Assembly: GCF_913063425.1 (NCBI RefSeq)
Contig: NZ_CAJXYK010000010.1
Coordinates: 1 to 64,000, forward strand
Direction: 5' to 3'
DNA length: 64,000 nt
Source: an uncultured Thiohalocapsa sp.
GTDB lineage: Bacteria > Pseudomonadota > Gammaproteobacteria > Chromatiales > Chromatiaceae
The notes beneath the pieces are model-generated. The model searched no databases, was not told the origin of the DNA, and worked only from the letters and a program-made list of their open reading frames with translations. Made by a program: the position numbers and the translations under genes. Shown here in pieces: positions 28,157 through 39,411 of the stretch (the first letter of the stretch is position 1; each line of letters begins with the position of its first letter).

Positions 28157-29503
28157 TTACTTGCCGATACAGAACTCGGAGAAGATCCGCCCGAGCAGCT
28201 CGTCCGAGGACACGGCGCCGGTGATCTCGCCGAGGCTGTGCTGGGCGAGGCGCAGATCCTCGGCCACCAGCTCCGGCGGTGCCGCATCGGCCTGGGCCTG
28301 CGCAGCCGTCACCAGCAACGCCCGGGTCCGGCGCAGGGCGTCCAGATGGCGGCGGCGGGCGCTGAGCTCGCCACCGGCGTCGGCGCCGAGCCCGGCATGG
28401 CGGGTCAGCGCCCGGCGCAGGTCAGCGAGGCCGGCGCCGGTGGTGGCGGAGCAGGCCAGCACCGCGGCGCCGTCGGCTGTGCTCTGCGCACCTGGCTCGC
28501 GACCGCTGCGGTCGATCTTGTTGCGGATGGTGAGCCGGGGAACCTGGCTGGGCAGGTCTGCGGGCGCTGCGTGCTCGGCGTTCGGGTCGGCGTCATCGAT
28601 GATCCACAGCACGAGGTCGGCCTGGTCGATCTGCTCCCGGGCCCGGCGTACCCCTTCCTGCTCGATGGGGTCCGGCGACAGGCGCAAGCCCGCGGTGTCC
28701 ACCACCCGCAGCGGCAGTCCGTCGATCTGGACATCGGCATGGAGCAGGTCGCGGGTCGTGCCCGGTACCGGCGTCACGATGGCGCGATCAGTCTCGGCGA
28801 GGGCATTAAGCAGACTCGACTTGCCGGCATTCGGGGCACCCGCCAGCACCACCAGCAGCCCGTCGCGCAGTCGCTCGCCGCGCTGAGCCGTGCCGAGCAG
28901 TCTGTCCACATCGGCGAGCAGTCGCGCCAGGTCCGCGGCGACGCTCACCGCCAGGTCGGGGTCCAGGTCCTCCTCCGGGAAATCCAGCGTTGCTTCCACC
29001 TGGACCCGGACGCGGGTCAGCGCCTGAAGCAGCGCATCCACCCGCTGCGCGAAGGCACCGCGCAGGGAGCGGGCGGCGAGCCTGGCCTGCTGCTCGGTGC
29101 CGGCGGCAATGAGGTCGGCGATGGCCTCGGCACGGGTGAGGTCGAGCTTGCCTTCCAGGAAGGCGCGCTCGCTGAACTCGCCGGGGCGGGCGGCGCGTGC
29201 ACCGAGCGCGAGCACCCGCGCCAGCAGGCGGTCGAGCACCACCGGGCCGCCGTGGCCTTGCAGCTCCAGCACGTGCTCGCCGGTGAAGGAATGGGGTGCG
29301 GGAAAGTAGAGCGCGAGACCCTGGTCGATGGGCTCGCCGTCGCTGGCGAGAAAATCCGCCAGCACTGCTTGGCGGGGCGCCGGCAGGCGCCCGAGCAGCA
29401 CCATGGCAATGTCCGGCACCCTTGGCCCGGAGACGCGGACGATGCCGACGGCGCCGACGCCCGGCGGAGTGGCGACGGCGGCGATGGTCTCCCGCCCGCT
29501 CAT
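28157..29503 (-). CDS. mnmE: tRNA modification GTPase MnmE
   Basis: 448 residues, standard length. N-terminal tetrahydrofolate-binding domain (ETIAAVATPPGVGAVGIVR), helical domain with EATLDFPEEDLD, GTPase domain with GAPNAGKSSLLNAL (G1), PGTTRD (G2), DTAGL (G3) and NKID (G4), and the invariant C-terminal FCIGK. With MnmG it forms the cmnm5U34 or nm5U34 wobble modification. The ATG at 29503 gives the usual MSGRETIAA beginning; another in-frame ATG lies at 29515. It is the last gene of the rpmH-rnpA-yidC-mnmE series. Confidence 0.95.
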   Translation of the reverse strand: MSGRETIAAVATPPGVGAVGIVRVSGPRVPDIAMVLLGRLPAPRQAVLADFLASDGEPIDQGLALYFPAPHSFTGEHVLELQGHGGPVVLDRLLARVLALGARAARPGEFSERAFLEGKLDLTRAEAIADLIAAGTEQQARLAARSLRGAFAQRVDALLQALTRVRVQVEATLDFPEEDLDPDLAVSVAADLARLLADVDRLLGTAQRGERLRDGLLVVLAGAPNAGKSSLLNALAETDRAIVTPVPGTTRDLLHADVQIDGLPLRVVDTAGLRLSPDPIEQEGVRRAREQIDQADLVLWIIDDADPNAEHAAPADLPSQVPRLTIRNKIDRSGREPGAQSTADGAAVLACSATTGAGLADLRRALTRHAGLGADAGGELSARRRHLDALRRTRALLVTAAQAQADAAPPELVAEDLRLAQHSLGEITGAVSSDELLGRIFSEFCIGK

Positions 29504-29552
29504 GCGCAGGGGCACCGGCCGAGCAGCGTGCGCGGCGACGCTGTGCGCAGGC

Positions 29553-31280
29553 TCAGGCCTTGTGCTTGGCCGCTTCCGCCTGCTCGATTTGCCGGGTGAT
29601 GTACCACTGCTGGGTGATGGACAGCAGCTGGTTCACGGTCCAGTAAAGCACCAGCCCCGCCGGGAAGAAGGCGAAGAACACCGTGAACACGAAGGGCAGG
29701 GCCATGAAGATCTTCTCCTGCATCGGGTCCGGCGGCGGCGGGTTCAGCTTCTGCTGGATGAACATGGACACGCCCATGATCACCGGCAGCACGAACCAGG
29801 GGTCGGGCGCCGTCAGGTTGTCGATCCACAGGATGAACGGCGCATGGCGCAGCTCCACGCTCTCCAGCAGCACCCAGTACAGGGCGATGAACACCGGGAT
29901 CTGCACCAGGATGGGCAGGCAGCCGCCGAGGGGGTTGATCTTCTCCTTCTTGTAGAGCTCCATCATGGCCTGGTTCATGCGCTCCTTGTCGTCGCCGTAG
30001 CGGTCCTTGAGGGCCTTCAGCCGCGGCGCCAGCTTGCGCATGTTGGCCATGGACTTGTAGCTGGTTTCGGAGAGCTTGTAGAAGGCCGCCTTGATGAGGA
30101 TGGTCAGGATGATGATGGCCCAGCCCCAATTGCCCACCAGATTGTGGATCAGGTCCAGCAGCCAGAAGATGGGCTTGGCGAGGATGGTGAGCCAGCCGTA
30201 GTCCACGGCGAGCTCCAGCCCGGGGGCGATCTGGTCCAGCTCGTCCTGGAGCTTCGGACCCACGAACAGCCGGTTCTCGAAGGTGTGCGAGCCGCCGGCG
30301 GGGATGGTCACCGCCGGCGAGTACTGGCCGATGATGTAACGGCCGTTGCCGACCACCTTGCTGTAGAAGGTTTGGGCCTCGTCGGGCTGGGGAATCCAGG
30401 CGGCCATGAAGTAGTGCTGGATCATGGCGATCCAGCCGCCGCTGATGGTCAGGTCCAGCGGCCGCTTGGTCATCTCCTTGAAGGTTTCCTTCTTGTACTT
30501 CTCTTCAGGGCCGTAGTAGACCGCGCCGGTGTAGGTGTGGATGAAGCTGGACTTGTTCGGGTCCACCAGCTCGGTGCGCTGAAGCTGGTCGTAGTTGCGC
30601 AGCGCGACGGCCTCGCCGCCGTTGTTGTCGATGCGCTGCTCGGCGTGGACCAGATAACTGCCGCGCTCGAAGCGGTAGCGCTTGGTGACCTCGAGGCCGT
30701 TGTCCCCCTGCCAGGTGAGGACCACAAGCAGGTCATCCTCACCCTCGTCCAGGGCGTAGACCGCCTGCTCTGCGGTGAAATCGGCGTTGTGCGTGGGCAG
30801 ATCGATGTCGGCACCACCGAGCAGCCCCGACTGCACGATGAACATGTTCGGCGGCTGGGGCTTCAACAGCTGGAGGGGGATGTCCGGCCGGTCCGCGTCG
30901 GCGGCGTAGTCCTTGAGCCAGAGTGCCTGGATGGTGCCGCCGCGGGTCGAGATCTCGGCGCGCAGCACGTCCGTGTCCACCGTGATGGTGCGTGGGGCGT
31001 TGTTGGTCGCCGCCGCTGCCGTCGCGGCCTGCGCGGTGGGCGAAGGCTCGGCCGGCGGGGCGTCGGGCGCATCCGTGGGCAGCGCGGGGGTATCGGCTGT
31101 CGCCGCAGTGTCCGTACCGGACTCGGCGCCCGCAGTGGGCGCGGCTGTTGGATCGGTAAGGGGCTCGGCGACCGTCTGCGGCGCAGATGGCTGGCGCCCA
31201 TAGTCCTCAACCCAGGCCTGATAGATCAGGAACAGGACAGCGGCCAGGGACAGCAGAAGGATGAGCCGGAAATTGTCCAT
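29553..31280 (-). CDS. yidC: Membrane protein insertase YidC
   Basis: 575 residues. N-terminal membrane segment (LILLLSLAAVLFLIYQAW), a proline/alanine-rich linker, the large periplasmic beta domain typical of Gram-negative YidC (about 100-350), then the conserved core with WGWAIIILTILIKAAFY, QAMMELYKKEKINPLGGCLP and the last segments ending in a basic tail (AEAAKHKA). It inserts inner-membrane proteins with or without Sec. The preceding gene is rnpA with only 160 bases between, leaving no room for the usual yidD. Confidence 0.95.
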   Translation of the reverse strand: MDNFRLILLLSLAAVLFLIYQAWVEDYGRQPSAPQTVAEPLTDPTAAPTAGAESGTDTAATADTPALPTDAPDAPPAEPSPTAQAATAAAATNNAPRTITVDTDVLRAEISTRGGTIQALWLKDYAADADRPDIPLQLLKPQPPNMFIVQSGLLGGADIDLPTHNADFTAEQAVYALDEGEDDLLVVLTWQGDNGLEVTKRYRFERGSYLVHAEQRIDNNGGEAVALRNYDQLQRTELVDPNKSSFIHTYTGAVYYGPEEKYKKETFKEMTKRPLDLTISGGWIAMIQHYFMAAWIPQPDEAQTFYSKVVGNGRYIIGQYSPAVTIPAGGSHTFENRLFVGPKLQDELDQIAPGLELAVDYGWLTILAKPIFWLLDLIHNLVGNWGWAIIILTILIKAAFYKLSETSYKSMANMRKLAPRLKALKDRYGDDKERMNQAMMELYKKEKINPLGGCLPILVQIPVFIALYWVLLESVELRHAPFILWIDNLTAPDPWFVLPVIMGVSMFIQQKLNPPPPDPMQEKIFMALPFVFTVFFAFFPAGLVLYWTVNQLLSITQQWYITRQIEQAEAAKHKA

Positions 31281-31440
31281 GATTCAGAAGTGGGGTCAGC
31301 AGTGGGCGGTGAGCCCGTTCTGGGTCCGGGGGGAGGAGTGTGGGCGTTGGGCCGATGGTGGACGCATGACGAGGGCCGGCGGCGGACGTCAGCGCCAATG
31401 GGCCACCCGGCCGGCGCGCCGCGGCCGTCGGCGAGCAGCG

Positions 31441-31899
31441 TCAGCGCCGGTGGGGCTCAGTGCAGAGGCGCTCCATCAGCAGTGCGAGGTGCGCCTCGAT
31501 CGAGCGCCTGACCGGCGCGTTGTCGGCACCGCGCAATCCGTGCCGGGCGACCACGACGAAGTCGATGCCGTCGCAACAGTGCAGCCGTCGGAAGCTCTCA
31601 CGGACGATGCGCTTGACGCGGTTCCTGTGCACGGCGCGCGGTAGGGCCTTTCGGGAGACCGCAAGGCCGAGGCGCGCTGGACCATGGGGCGTTTCGCGAG
31701 GTCTCGCAGCGACGCTGAAGTATGCATCACTGCTGCGTGTCGCGCGCGCGAAAACCCGCTGGAATGCTTCGGCATGCAGCAGCCGTTGGTGGCGCGGCAA
31801 GCGCTCGTCGGTGCGGCCCTGGGGCGCTTGGGGCGCTTGGGGCGCTTGGGGCGTTGGCTGCCTGTCGGGAGCCTTTGCCGCCGGGTCGGCACCGTGCAA
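31441..31899 (-). CDS. rnpA: RNase P protein component
   Basis: 152 residues. The core has LGLAVSRKALPRAVHRNRVKR, with the RNR motif that binds the RNase P RNA, and SFRRL. The N-terminus is extended by about 35 residues with a PQAPQAPQAPQG repeat, encoded by a 9-base tandem repeat. Internal starts closer to the core are not obvious, so translation of the repeat is plausible. It lies 17 bases downstream of rpmH, as in most bacteria. Confidence 0.93.
   Translation of the reverse strand: MHGADPAAKAPDRQPTPQAPQAPQAPQGRTDERLPRHQRLLHAEAFQRVFARATRSSDAYFSVAARPRETPHGPARLGLAVSRKALPRAVHRNRVKRIVRESFRRLHCCDGIDFVVVARHGLRGADNAPVRRSIEAHLALLMERLCTEPHRR
31821..31856. repeat. 9-base tandem repeat in rnpA
   Basis: Four copies of GGGGCGCTT, the last diverged (GGGGCGTTG). 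Read on the minus strand it encodes Ala-Pro-Gln repeats. Being in frame, copy-number change would lengthen or shorten the N-terminal extension of the RNase P protein without breaking it. Confidence 0.85.
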
Positions 31900-31916
31900 T
31901 GCGGGATCGCGGCGCC

Positions 31917-32051
31917 TCAGGTGGCGAGCCGCGCCCGCCCCTTTGACCGGCGGGCCTTCAGCACTTTGCGGCCGTTGCGTGTGGCGTTGCGGGCGCGGAA
32001 TCCATGGGTGCGCGCACGCTTCAGCCGGCTTGGCTTAAATGTCTGTTTCAT
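31917..32051 (-). CDS. rpmH: 50S ribosomal protein L34
   Basis: A 44-residue, very basic protein: it begins [20 protein letters not shown] and continues with [15 protein letters not shown]. This is the L34 pattern with length normal for the family. It is the first gene of the minus-strand rpmH-rnpA-yidC-mnmE series and diverges from dnaA. Confidence 0.95.
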   Translation of the reverse strand: MKQTFKPSRLKRARTHGFRARNATRNGRKVLKARRSKGRARLAT

Positions 32052-32326
32052 TTCATGAATCCGTGAGACCAGAGGAGCCCGCCAGCGGCGCGCTCGTTGG
32101 GCGGCATCTGGTGCCGAAAAAGACCCGCAAGCATACCCTCCAGGCGCTGCTTTGGCAATCGCGTACGGCCTCAGCGCGCCGGTCGGACCACTGTGGATAA
32201 CCTCGGCGCATGTGGATAGACTCAGCCGGCACCGATTCGGCCGCGAGCCTGAACCTGCGGCGCGTCACCAGCGCGCAGCACGGCGCGCGCGTGTCCGGGT
32301 AGAGCACCAAGGGGGGAAACATCAGC
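32052..32326. other. rpmH-dnaA intergenic region with DnaA boxes
   Basis: 275 bases upstream of both rpmH and dnaA. A perfect DnaA box on the minus strand (TGTGGATAA) is at 32192-32200 and a one-mismatch box (TGTGGATAG) at 32211-32219. They may serve dnaA autoregulation or be part of a bipartite origin with the dnaA-dnaN region. AAGGGGGGA at 32309-32317 is the dnaA ribosome binding site. Confidence 0.6.
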
Positions 32327-33673
32327 ATGAGCGATCTGTGGAATGCCTGCGCCGCTGCACTGAAGCAGGATCTGACCGGGGCGGAGTTCAGCACCTGGAT
32401 TATGCCGCTGCAGGCGCAGGAGGGGGACGGCTCCATCTGTCTGCTCGCGCCCAACCGCTTCGTCAAGGACTGGGTCAAGCAGCATTACGAGCAGCGGATC
32501 ATGCGCCTGTGCGCCGACATCAGCGTTGGCCGTGTCCACCAGGTCCGCTTCGAGATCGGTGCCGTCGGCGACGCGCGGGACGCGCAGCAGCCGCCGAGCA
32601 AAGGCACGGGGGTCCGCGCCGGTGCGGACGGCGGTCTCGACCGTCGGCGCGCCGAGAGCAATCTGAACAAGGACTTCACCTTCTCCACCTTCGTGGAGGG
32701 CAAATCGAACCAGATCGCCCGCGCCGCGTCCGTGCAGATCGGCAAGAATCCGGGCACGGCCTACAACCCGCTGTTCATCTACGGCGGCGTCGGACTCGGC
32801 AAGACGCACCTGATGCACGCGGTCGGCAACACGATCCTGGACTCCAACCCGGGCGCACAGGTGATCTATGTCCATTCGGAGCGCTTCGTGTCGGACATGA
32901 TCCGCGCGCTCCAGCACAACAAAATCGACGAGTTCAAGGCGCGGTATCGTCGGGTGAACGCACTCTTGATCGACGACGTCCAGTTCTTCGGCAACAAGGA
33001 TCGCTCCCAGGAGGAGTTCTTCCACACCTTCAATGCCCTGTTCGAGAGCAAACAGCAGATCGTGTTGTCGAGCGACCGTTATCCGAAAGAGGTCTCCGGA
33101 CTTGAGGAACGCCTGAAGTCCCGCTTCGGCTGGGGCCTGACGGTGGGCATCGAGCCGCCGGACTTCGAGACCCGTGTGGCCATCCTGCACAGCAAGGCGG
33201 CGCTGCTGAACGTGGAGCTGCCGGAGGACGTGGGCTACTTCGTCGCCAAGCGCATGACCTCGAACATCCGCGAGCTGGAGGGTGCCCTGCGCCGCCTTGT
33301 GGCCAACTCGCAGTTCATGGGTGCGAGCATCGACATGGCGTTCACCCGCGAGGTGCTGCGCGACATGTTCGTGGCGCAGGATCGGCAGATCACCATCGAC
33401 AACATCCAGAAGACCGTCGCCAACTACTACAAGCTCAGGGTGTCGGACCTGACATCCGCGAAGCGCACGCGCAACATCGCGCGCCCCCGCCAGGTGGCCA
33501 TGGCCCTGGCCAAGGAGCTCACCAAGGCGAGTCTGCCCGAGATCGGCGACGCCTTCGGCGGTCGCGACCACAGCACGGTGATCCACGCGACGCGCAAGAT
33601 CGAGGCCCTGCGGGCGAGTGACACCATGATCGAAGAGGACTACCGAATCCTGTTGAGAACCCTGACGAGCTGA
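32327..33673 (+). CDS. dnaA: Chromosomal replication initiator DnaA
   Basis: 448 residues. Domain I at the N-terminus (LWNACAAALKQDLTGAEFSTW), a linker, domain III AAA+ with GGVGLGKTHLMHA (Walker A) and ALLIDDVQFF (Walker B), and domain IV with GRDHSTVIHATRKIE, the DnaA signature that reads DnaA boxes. It binds and opens the origin. DnaA boxes lie on both sides of its own gene. dnaN, recF and gyrB follow on the same strand in the canonical order. Confidence 0.98.
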   Translation: MSDLWNACAAALKQDLTGAEFSTWIMPLQAQEGDGSICLLAPNRFVKDWVKQHYEQRIMRLCADISVGRVHQVRFEIGAVGDARDAQQPPSKGTGVRAGADGGLDRRRAESNLNKDFTFSTFVEGKSNQIARAASVQIGKNPGTAYNPLFIYGGVGLGKTHLMHAVGNTILDSNPGAQVIYVHSERFVSDMIRALQHNKIDEFKARYRRVNALLIDDVQFFGNKDRSQEEFFHTFNALFESKQQIVLSSDRYPKEVSGLEERLKSRFGWGLTVGIEPPDFETRVAILHSKAALLNVELPEDVGYFVAKRMTSNIRELEGALRRLVANSQFMGASIDMAFTREVLRDMFVAQDRQITIDNIQKTVANYYKLRVSDLTSAKRTRNIARPRQVAMALAKELTKASLPEIGDAFGGRDHSTVIHATRKIEALRASDTMIEEDYRILLRTLTS

Positions 33674-33880
33674 CTGTGGATAACTTGTGGGCAGTTTGCC
33701 AGGGCCGGTTTGTCGACACGTTATCCACAGGTTCGCAGCGAAAAATCAACAGCCGGATGCTTCGGCAACTGGCTGAACAGGCAGCAGAACGGTCGCCTTG
33801 TTGGGTTTTCCCCAGGCCTTATTACAGCTACGGTAGACATTCATCCTTTCCAATAATCAACAGAGGGAGGCAGGAGCAGC
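33674..33880. other. oriC: Probable oriC (dnaA-dnaN intergenic region)
   Basis: 207 bases holding a DnaA box on the minus strand right after the dnaA stop (TGTGGATAA, 33675-33683) and one on the plus strand (TTATCCACA, 33721-33729), in inverted orientation. TTGTGGGCA at 33685-33693 is a weaker box. The stretch near 33820-33860 (TTATTACAGC to CCAATAATCAAC) is AT-rich for this genome and could be the unwinding element. GGGAGGCAGGAG precedes the dnaN start. Confidence 0.6.
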
Positions 33881-34987
33881 GTGAAGATCGAGATCCCGCG
33901 GGACGACCTGCTCGGCGCTTTGGGCGTCGTGGCAGGGGTCGTCGAACGGCGCCAGACATTGCCGATCCTGGCCAACGTGCTGCTCCAGACGAACGAGGAA
34001 GCGTTGCGGCTCGCGACGACGGATTTGGAGCTCGCCATCAGCACACAGGTCTCCGCCTCCGCGGTGGCGGAGCCGGGGGCCGTGACCGTCCCTGCGCGCA
34101 AGCTGATGGACCTGTGTCGCTCCCTGCGCGAGGGCAGCAAGGTCAGCATTCGCACGGAGCGGGAGCGGTGCGTGGTTTCAAGCGGACGGACGCGGTTCAC
34201 GCTGTCGACGCTGCCTGCGGCCGACTTTCCGAGCATCGCTGCTGAGGAGGAGCTGCGCTCGATGCATCTTGGGTCGCGTCAGCTGAAGCAGTTGCTGGAC
34301 AAGACGGCCTTCGCCATGGCCCAGCAGGACGTGCGCTATTACCTGAACGGTGTGCTGCTGGAGTTTGCGGGGGATGCGCTCGTGGCCGTGGCGACGGATG
34401 GGCATCGGCTGTCCCGGTTCGCCGTGGCACTGGATGCGTCCGGAGCCGAGGCGGAGGGCCAGATGATCGTGCCTGCCAAGACGGTGGCGGAGATGCGGCG
34501 CCTGCTGACGGATGATGACGCGATGCTGGAGCTGCGTTGGGGTGAGCGGTCAATCGTCGCAGCCTTTGGCCAGACGGTGGTGACTTCCAAGCTCGTGGAC
34601 GGGAAGTATCCCGAGTACCAACGCGTCATCCCGAAGGGCCTGCCGCGCCGGGCGGTGGTGGACCGGGACTTGATTCGAACCGGCCTGCAGCGGGCGGCCA
34701 TTTTGTCGAACGAGAAGTACAAGGGCGTGCGTATCAGTTTCGACGAGGGCGTCGTGGGGTTGCAGGCCCAGAATCCGGAGCAGGAGGTCGCCGAGGACGA
34801 GGTTGAGGCCAATTACGCCGGAGAGGCTGTGACCATCGGCTTCAATGTGGCGTATCTGCTGGATGCGCTGCATGCCATCGAGGCCGGTGATGTGGAGATC
34901 AACTTCCAGGATGCCGACAGCAGCTCCATCTGGCGCGGCGTGGGCTGCGAAGAGGAGACGTTCGTGGTCATGCCCATGCGACTCTGA
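33881..34987 (+). CDS. dnaN: DNA polymerase III beta sliding clamp
   Basis: 368 residues, three repeated clamp domains as in the family. The start is GTG at 33881 with a strong upstream GGGAGGCAGGAG; the protein begins MKIEIPRDDLLGALGVV and ends VVMPMRL, both typical. It tethers polymerase III to DNA. recF follows closely, with the recF start 21 bases after the dnaN stop. Confidence 0.97.
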   Translation: MKIEIPRDDLLGALGVVAGVVERRQTLPILANVLLQTNEEALRLATTDLELAISTQVSASAVAEPGAVTVPARKLMDLCRSLREGSKVSIRTERERCVVSSGRTRFTLSTLPAADFPSIAAEEELRSMHLGSRQLKQLLDKTAFAMAQQDVRYYLNGVLLEFAGDALVAVATDGHRLSRFAVALDASGAEAEGQMIVPAKTVAEMRRLLTDDDAMLELRWGERSIVAAFGQTVVTSKLVDGKYPEYQRVIPKGLPRRAVVDRDLIRTGLQRAAILSNEKYKGVRISFDEGVVGLQAQNPEQEVAEDEVEANYAGEAVTIGFNVAYLLDALHAIEAGDVEINFQDADSSSIWRGVGCEEETFVVMPMRL

Positions 34988-35007
34988 TAGGGGAATGGTT
35001 CTGTTCG

Positions 35008-36036
35008 TTGTCGGTCCTTTCGTCACTCCGCATCAGGAACCTGCGCTGTATCCGGCGTGCTGACCTGAGCCTGCCCCAGGGGCTCGTCTGGTTGCGGGGC
35101 GCCAACGGTGCCGGAAAGACCACGTTGCTGGAAGCGATCTATCTGCTGGACCGGGGTCGAACCTTTCGTGGGCGGCGCAGCGGCCCTGTGACGACGCGGG
35201 GAGAAGCTGCAACCACGGTGGTCGGCGTCGTGGACGATGGTGGCCGGCCACGGAAGCTTCAGTGGACAAGTCAGGATGGTGGTGCCGTGGCCGGACCGGC
35301 ACTGACCCGATTCGTCGGCACCTCGAGCTACAGCGTTGTGGAGGGCGATCCAGCCCTGCGCCGACGGTTCCTTGACTGGTCACTGTTTCACGTGGAACGG
35401 CGAGCGCCGGAGCTGTGGCGGCGAGTCAAGCGCTTGCAGCAACAGCGCAACGCGTGGCTGCGAGGCGGCGCGCGCGGCAAGGCCGTCTGGGATGCCCCTT
35501 ATGTCGAGGAGCTGGCCGAGCTTTGGGGCCTCCGCACGCACTTTCTCCACGTCGTGAATGACGCTTACCAAGATTTGACGACGACGTTGTGCCCCGCGGG
35601 TGCACTTGGGTTGCGCTGGCATTGGTCGGGTCAGGGACGCGATCTCGGTGAGGTACTCGCGAGTCACCTCGCCGGGGACATGGAGCGTGGATATACGTTC
35701 CTGTCGCCGTCTCGGGGGGACCTGGTTTTCGAGCGGGAGTCGCTGCCGTGGAGCGGCTCGCGGGGCGAGAACAAGATCGCCGGGATGCTGCTGCAACTGG
35801 CGGTTCAGGATGTGGTCCGGCGGTCCGGCAGTGCGCCGCAGGTGGTCCTGTTGGATGACCCTTATGCCGAGGTGAGCGAGATGCACATTGGCCCGGTGGT
35901 GCGGCGTTGGCTTGAGTCCGCGGACCAGTTGATCGTCACGAGCCTGGCTGATCGGCAGGAGCCCGGAGCCGGCTTGGATGTGGCCGCGATGTTCCACGTG
36001 GAACAGGGTGATGTCAAAAGTATGGCCGATCAGTGA
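35008..36036 (+). CDS. recF: DNA replication and repair protein RecF
   Basis: 342 residues, SMC-like ATPase that helps load RecA at gaps. It has LRIRNLRCIRRADLSL, Walker A GANGAGKTT, the signature region SRGENKIAGMLLQLA (diverged from the common SRGQQK form) and Walker B VVLLDDPYAEV. The start appears to be TTG at 35008 with AGGGGAA upstream; no ATG in frame lies nearby. Two parS-like palindromes are embedded in its coding sequence. Confidence 0.93.
   Translation: MSVLSSLRIRNLRCIRRADLSLPQGLVWLRGANGAGKTTLLEAIYLLDRGRTFRGRRSGPVTTRGEAATTVVGVVDDGGRPRKLQWTSQDGGAVAGPALTRFVGTSSYSVVEGDPALRRRFLDWSLFHVERRAPELWRRVKRLQQQRNAWLRGGARGKAVWDAPYVEELAELWGLRTHFLHVVNDAYQDLTTTLCPAGALGLRWHWSGQGRDLGEVLASHLAGDMERGYTFLSPSRGDLVFERESLPWSGSRGENKIAGMLLQLAVQDVVRRSGSAPQVVLLDDPYAEVSEMHIGPVVRRWLESADQLIVTSLADRQEPGAGLDVAAMFHVEQGDVKSMADQ
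35384..35399. promoter_or_regulatory. parS: parS-like site 1 (imperfect)
   Basis: TGTTTCACGTGGAACG inside recF. It matches the bacterial parS consensus TGTTTCACGTGAAACA at 14 of 16 positions, with the CACGTG core intact. Confidence 0.65.
35990..36005. promoter_or_regulatory. parS: parS site 2 (perfect palindrome)
   Basis: TGTTCCACGTGGAACA, a perfect 16-base palindrome near the 3' end of recF. It equals the parS form known from Pseudomonas. It is a probable ParB nucleation site beside the origin; parAB themselves are not in this window. Confidence 0.8.
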
Positions 36037-36175
36037 GCCCGTTACCGGGACAGCGCACCGAGAACGCCAGCTGACGGCCACACCGTCCTCTGCCGGCCGC
36101 CCTACGGGCGTAGCGGGAGCTTCTGTTCATGTGGCTCACCAGCCCGCGCCGAACCCCAACCGCGGTACAATATGA

Positions 36176-38665
<2,490 letters not shown>

Positions 38666-38784
38666 GACGCGCGCGTCGCGGCGTGGAACACAGCCCCGCG
38701 CGTCACCCACCCAATCACGTCCCGGTCGGCGCGCGAGGGATCGTCCATCGCTGCATCCTGACGTGCAGCCGACGTCGTCCGGGG

Positions 38785-39324
38785 TCAGGTGGCCAACAGC
38801 CGTTCTGCTGCGGAACGGAGATCGTCGAACACGGGTGTCTGTGCCAAGGCGGCAGGCAGGGCGCCCGCAGTGACTGCACCATTGCCGGTGCGCACCAGCA
38901 CCGGCCGCGCGCCAGCACATGCGGCAGCCTTCAGATCCCGCAGCGAATCTCCGATGAAGGGCGTACTGTCGAGCGTCACCGAGAAACGCGCCGCGATGCT
39001 TTCCAGCAACGCCGGTCCTGGCTTGCGACAGCGGCAGTGATCATCCGGGCCGTGCGGACAAAATGCGATTAGGTCGATGCGCCCGCCGACAGCGGCCGCA
39101 CGGCTGCACAGCAGGCTGTGCATGCGGTTCAGGGCATCCACGTCGAAGAGTCCGCGGGCGAGGCCTGACTGATTGGTCGCGATGGCGACATGCACTCCCG
39201 ACTGGGTGAAGCGGGCAATCGCCTCCAGACTGCCCGCGATGGGCCGGATCTCACTGGGAGAGCGGATGTAGTCTGGAGAATCCTCGTTGACTACCCCGTC
39301 CCGGTCGACGATGACGAGCTTCAT
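38785..39324 (-). CDS. gmhB: Heptose 1,7-bisphosphate 7-phosphatase
   Basis: 179 residues, HAD phosphatase. The nucleophile motif is [12 protein letters not shown], with [10 protein letters not shown], the zinc loop ([14 protein letters not shown], four metal ligands) and [12 protein letters not shown]. It dephosphorylates D-glycero-D-manno-heptose 1,7-bisphosphate on the way to the LPS inner core. It lies immediately downstream of glyS on the same strand (87 bases). Confidence 0.93.
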   Translation of the reverse strand: MKLVIVDRDGVVNEDSPDYIRSPSEIRPIAGSLEAIARFTQSGVHVAIATNQSGLARGLFDVDALNRMHSLLCSRAAAVGGRIDLIAFCPHGPDDHCRCRKPGPALLESIAARFSVTLDSTPFIGDSLRDLKAAACAGARPVLVRTGNGAVTAGALPAALAQTPVFDDLRSAAERLLAT

Positions 39325-39411
39325 GCGAAGGGTCGGTCACGCATCGGCCCATGCGCCGGCGCCGAACCGGCGGTGGATGCTGGCAGCATGGAACAGCTCG
39401 AGCGCATCCAC

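Noticed and set aside
31207..31398. A 63-codon frame on the minus strand as a possible yidD
   Set aside because: It lacks the YidD cysteine/serine motif and overlaps the start of yidC.
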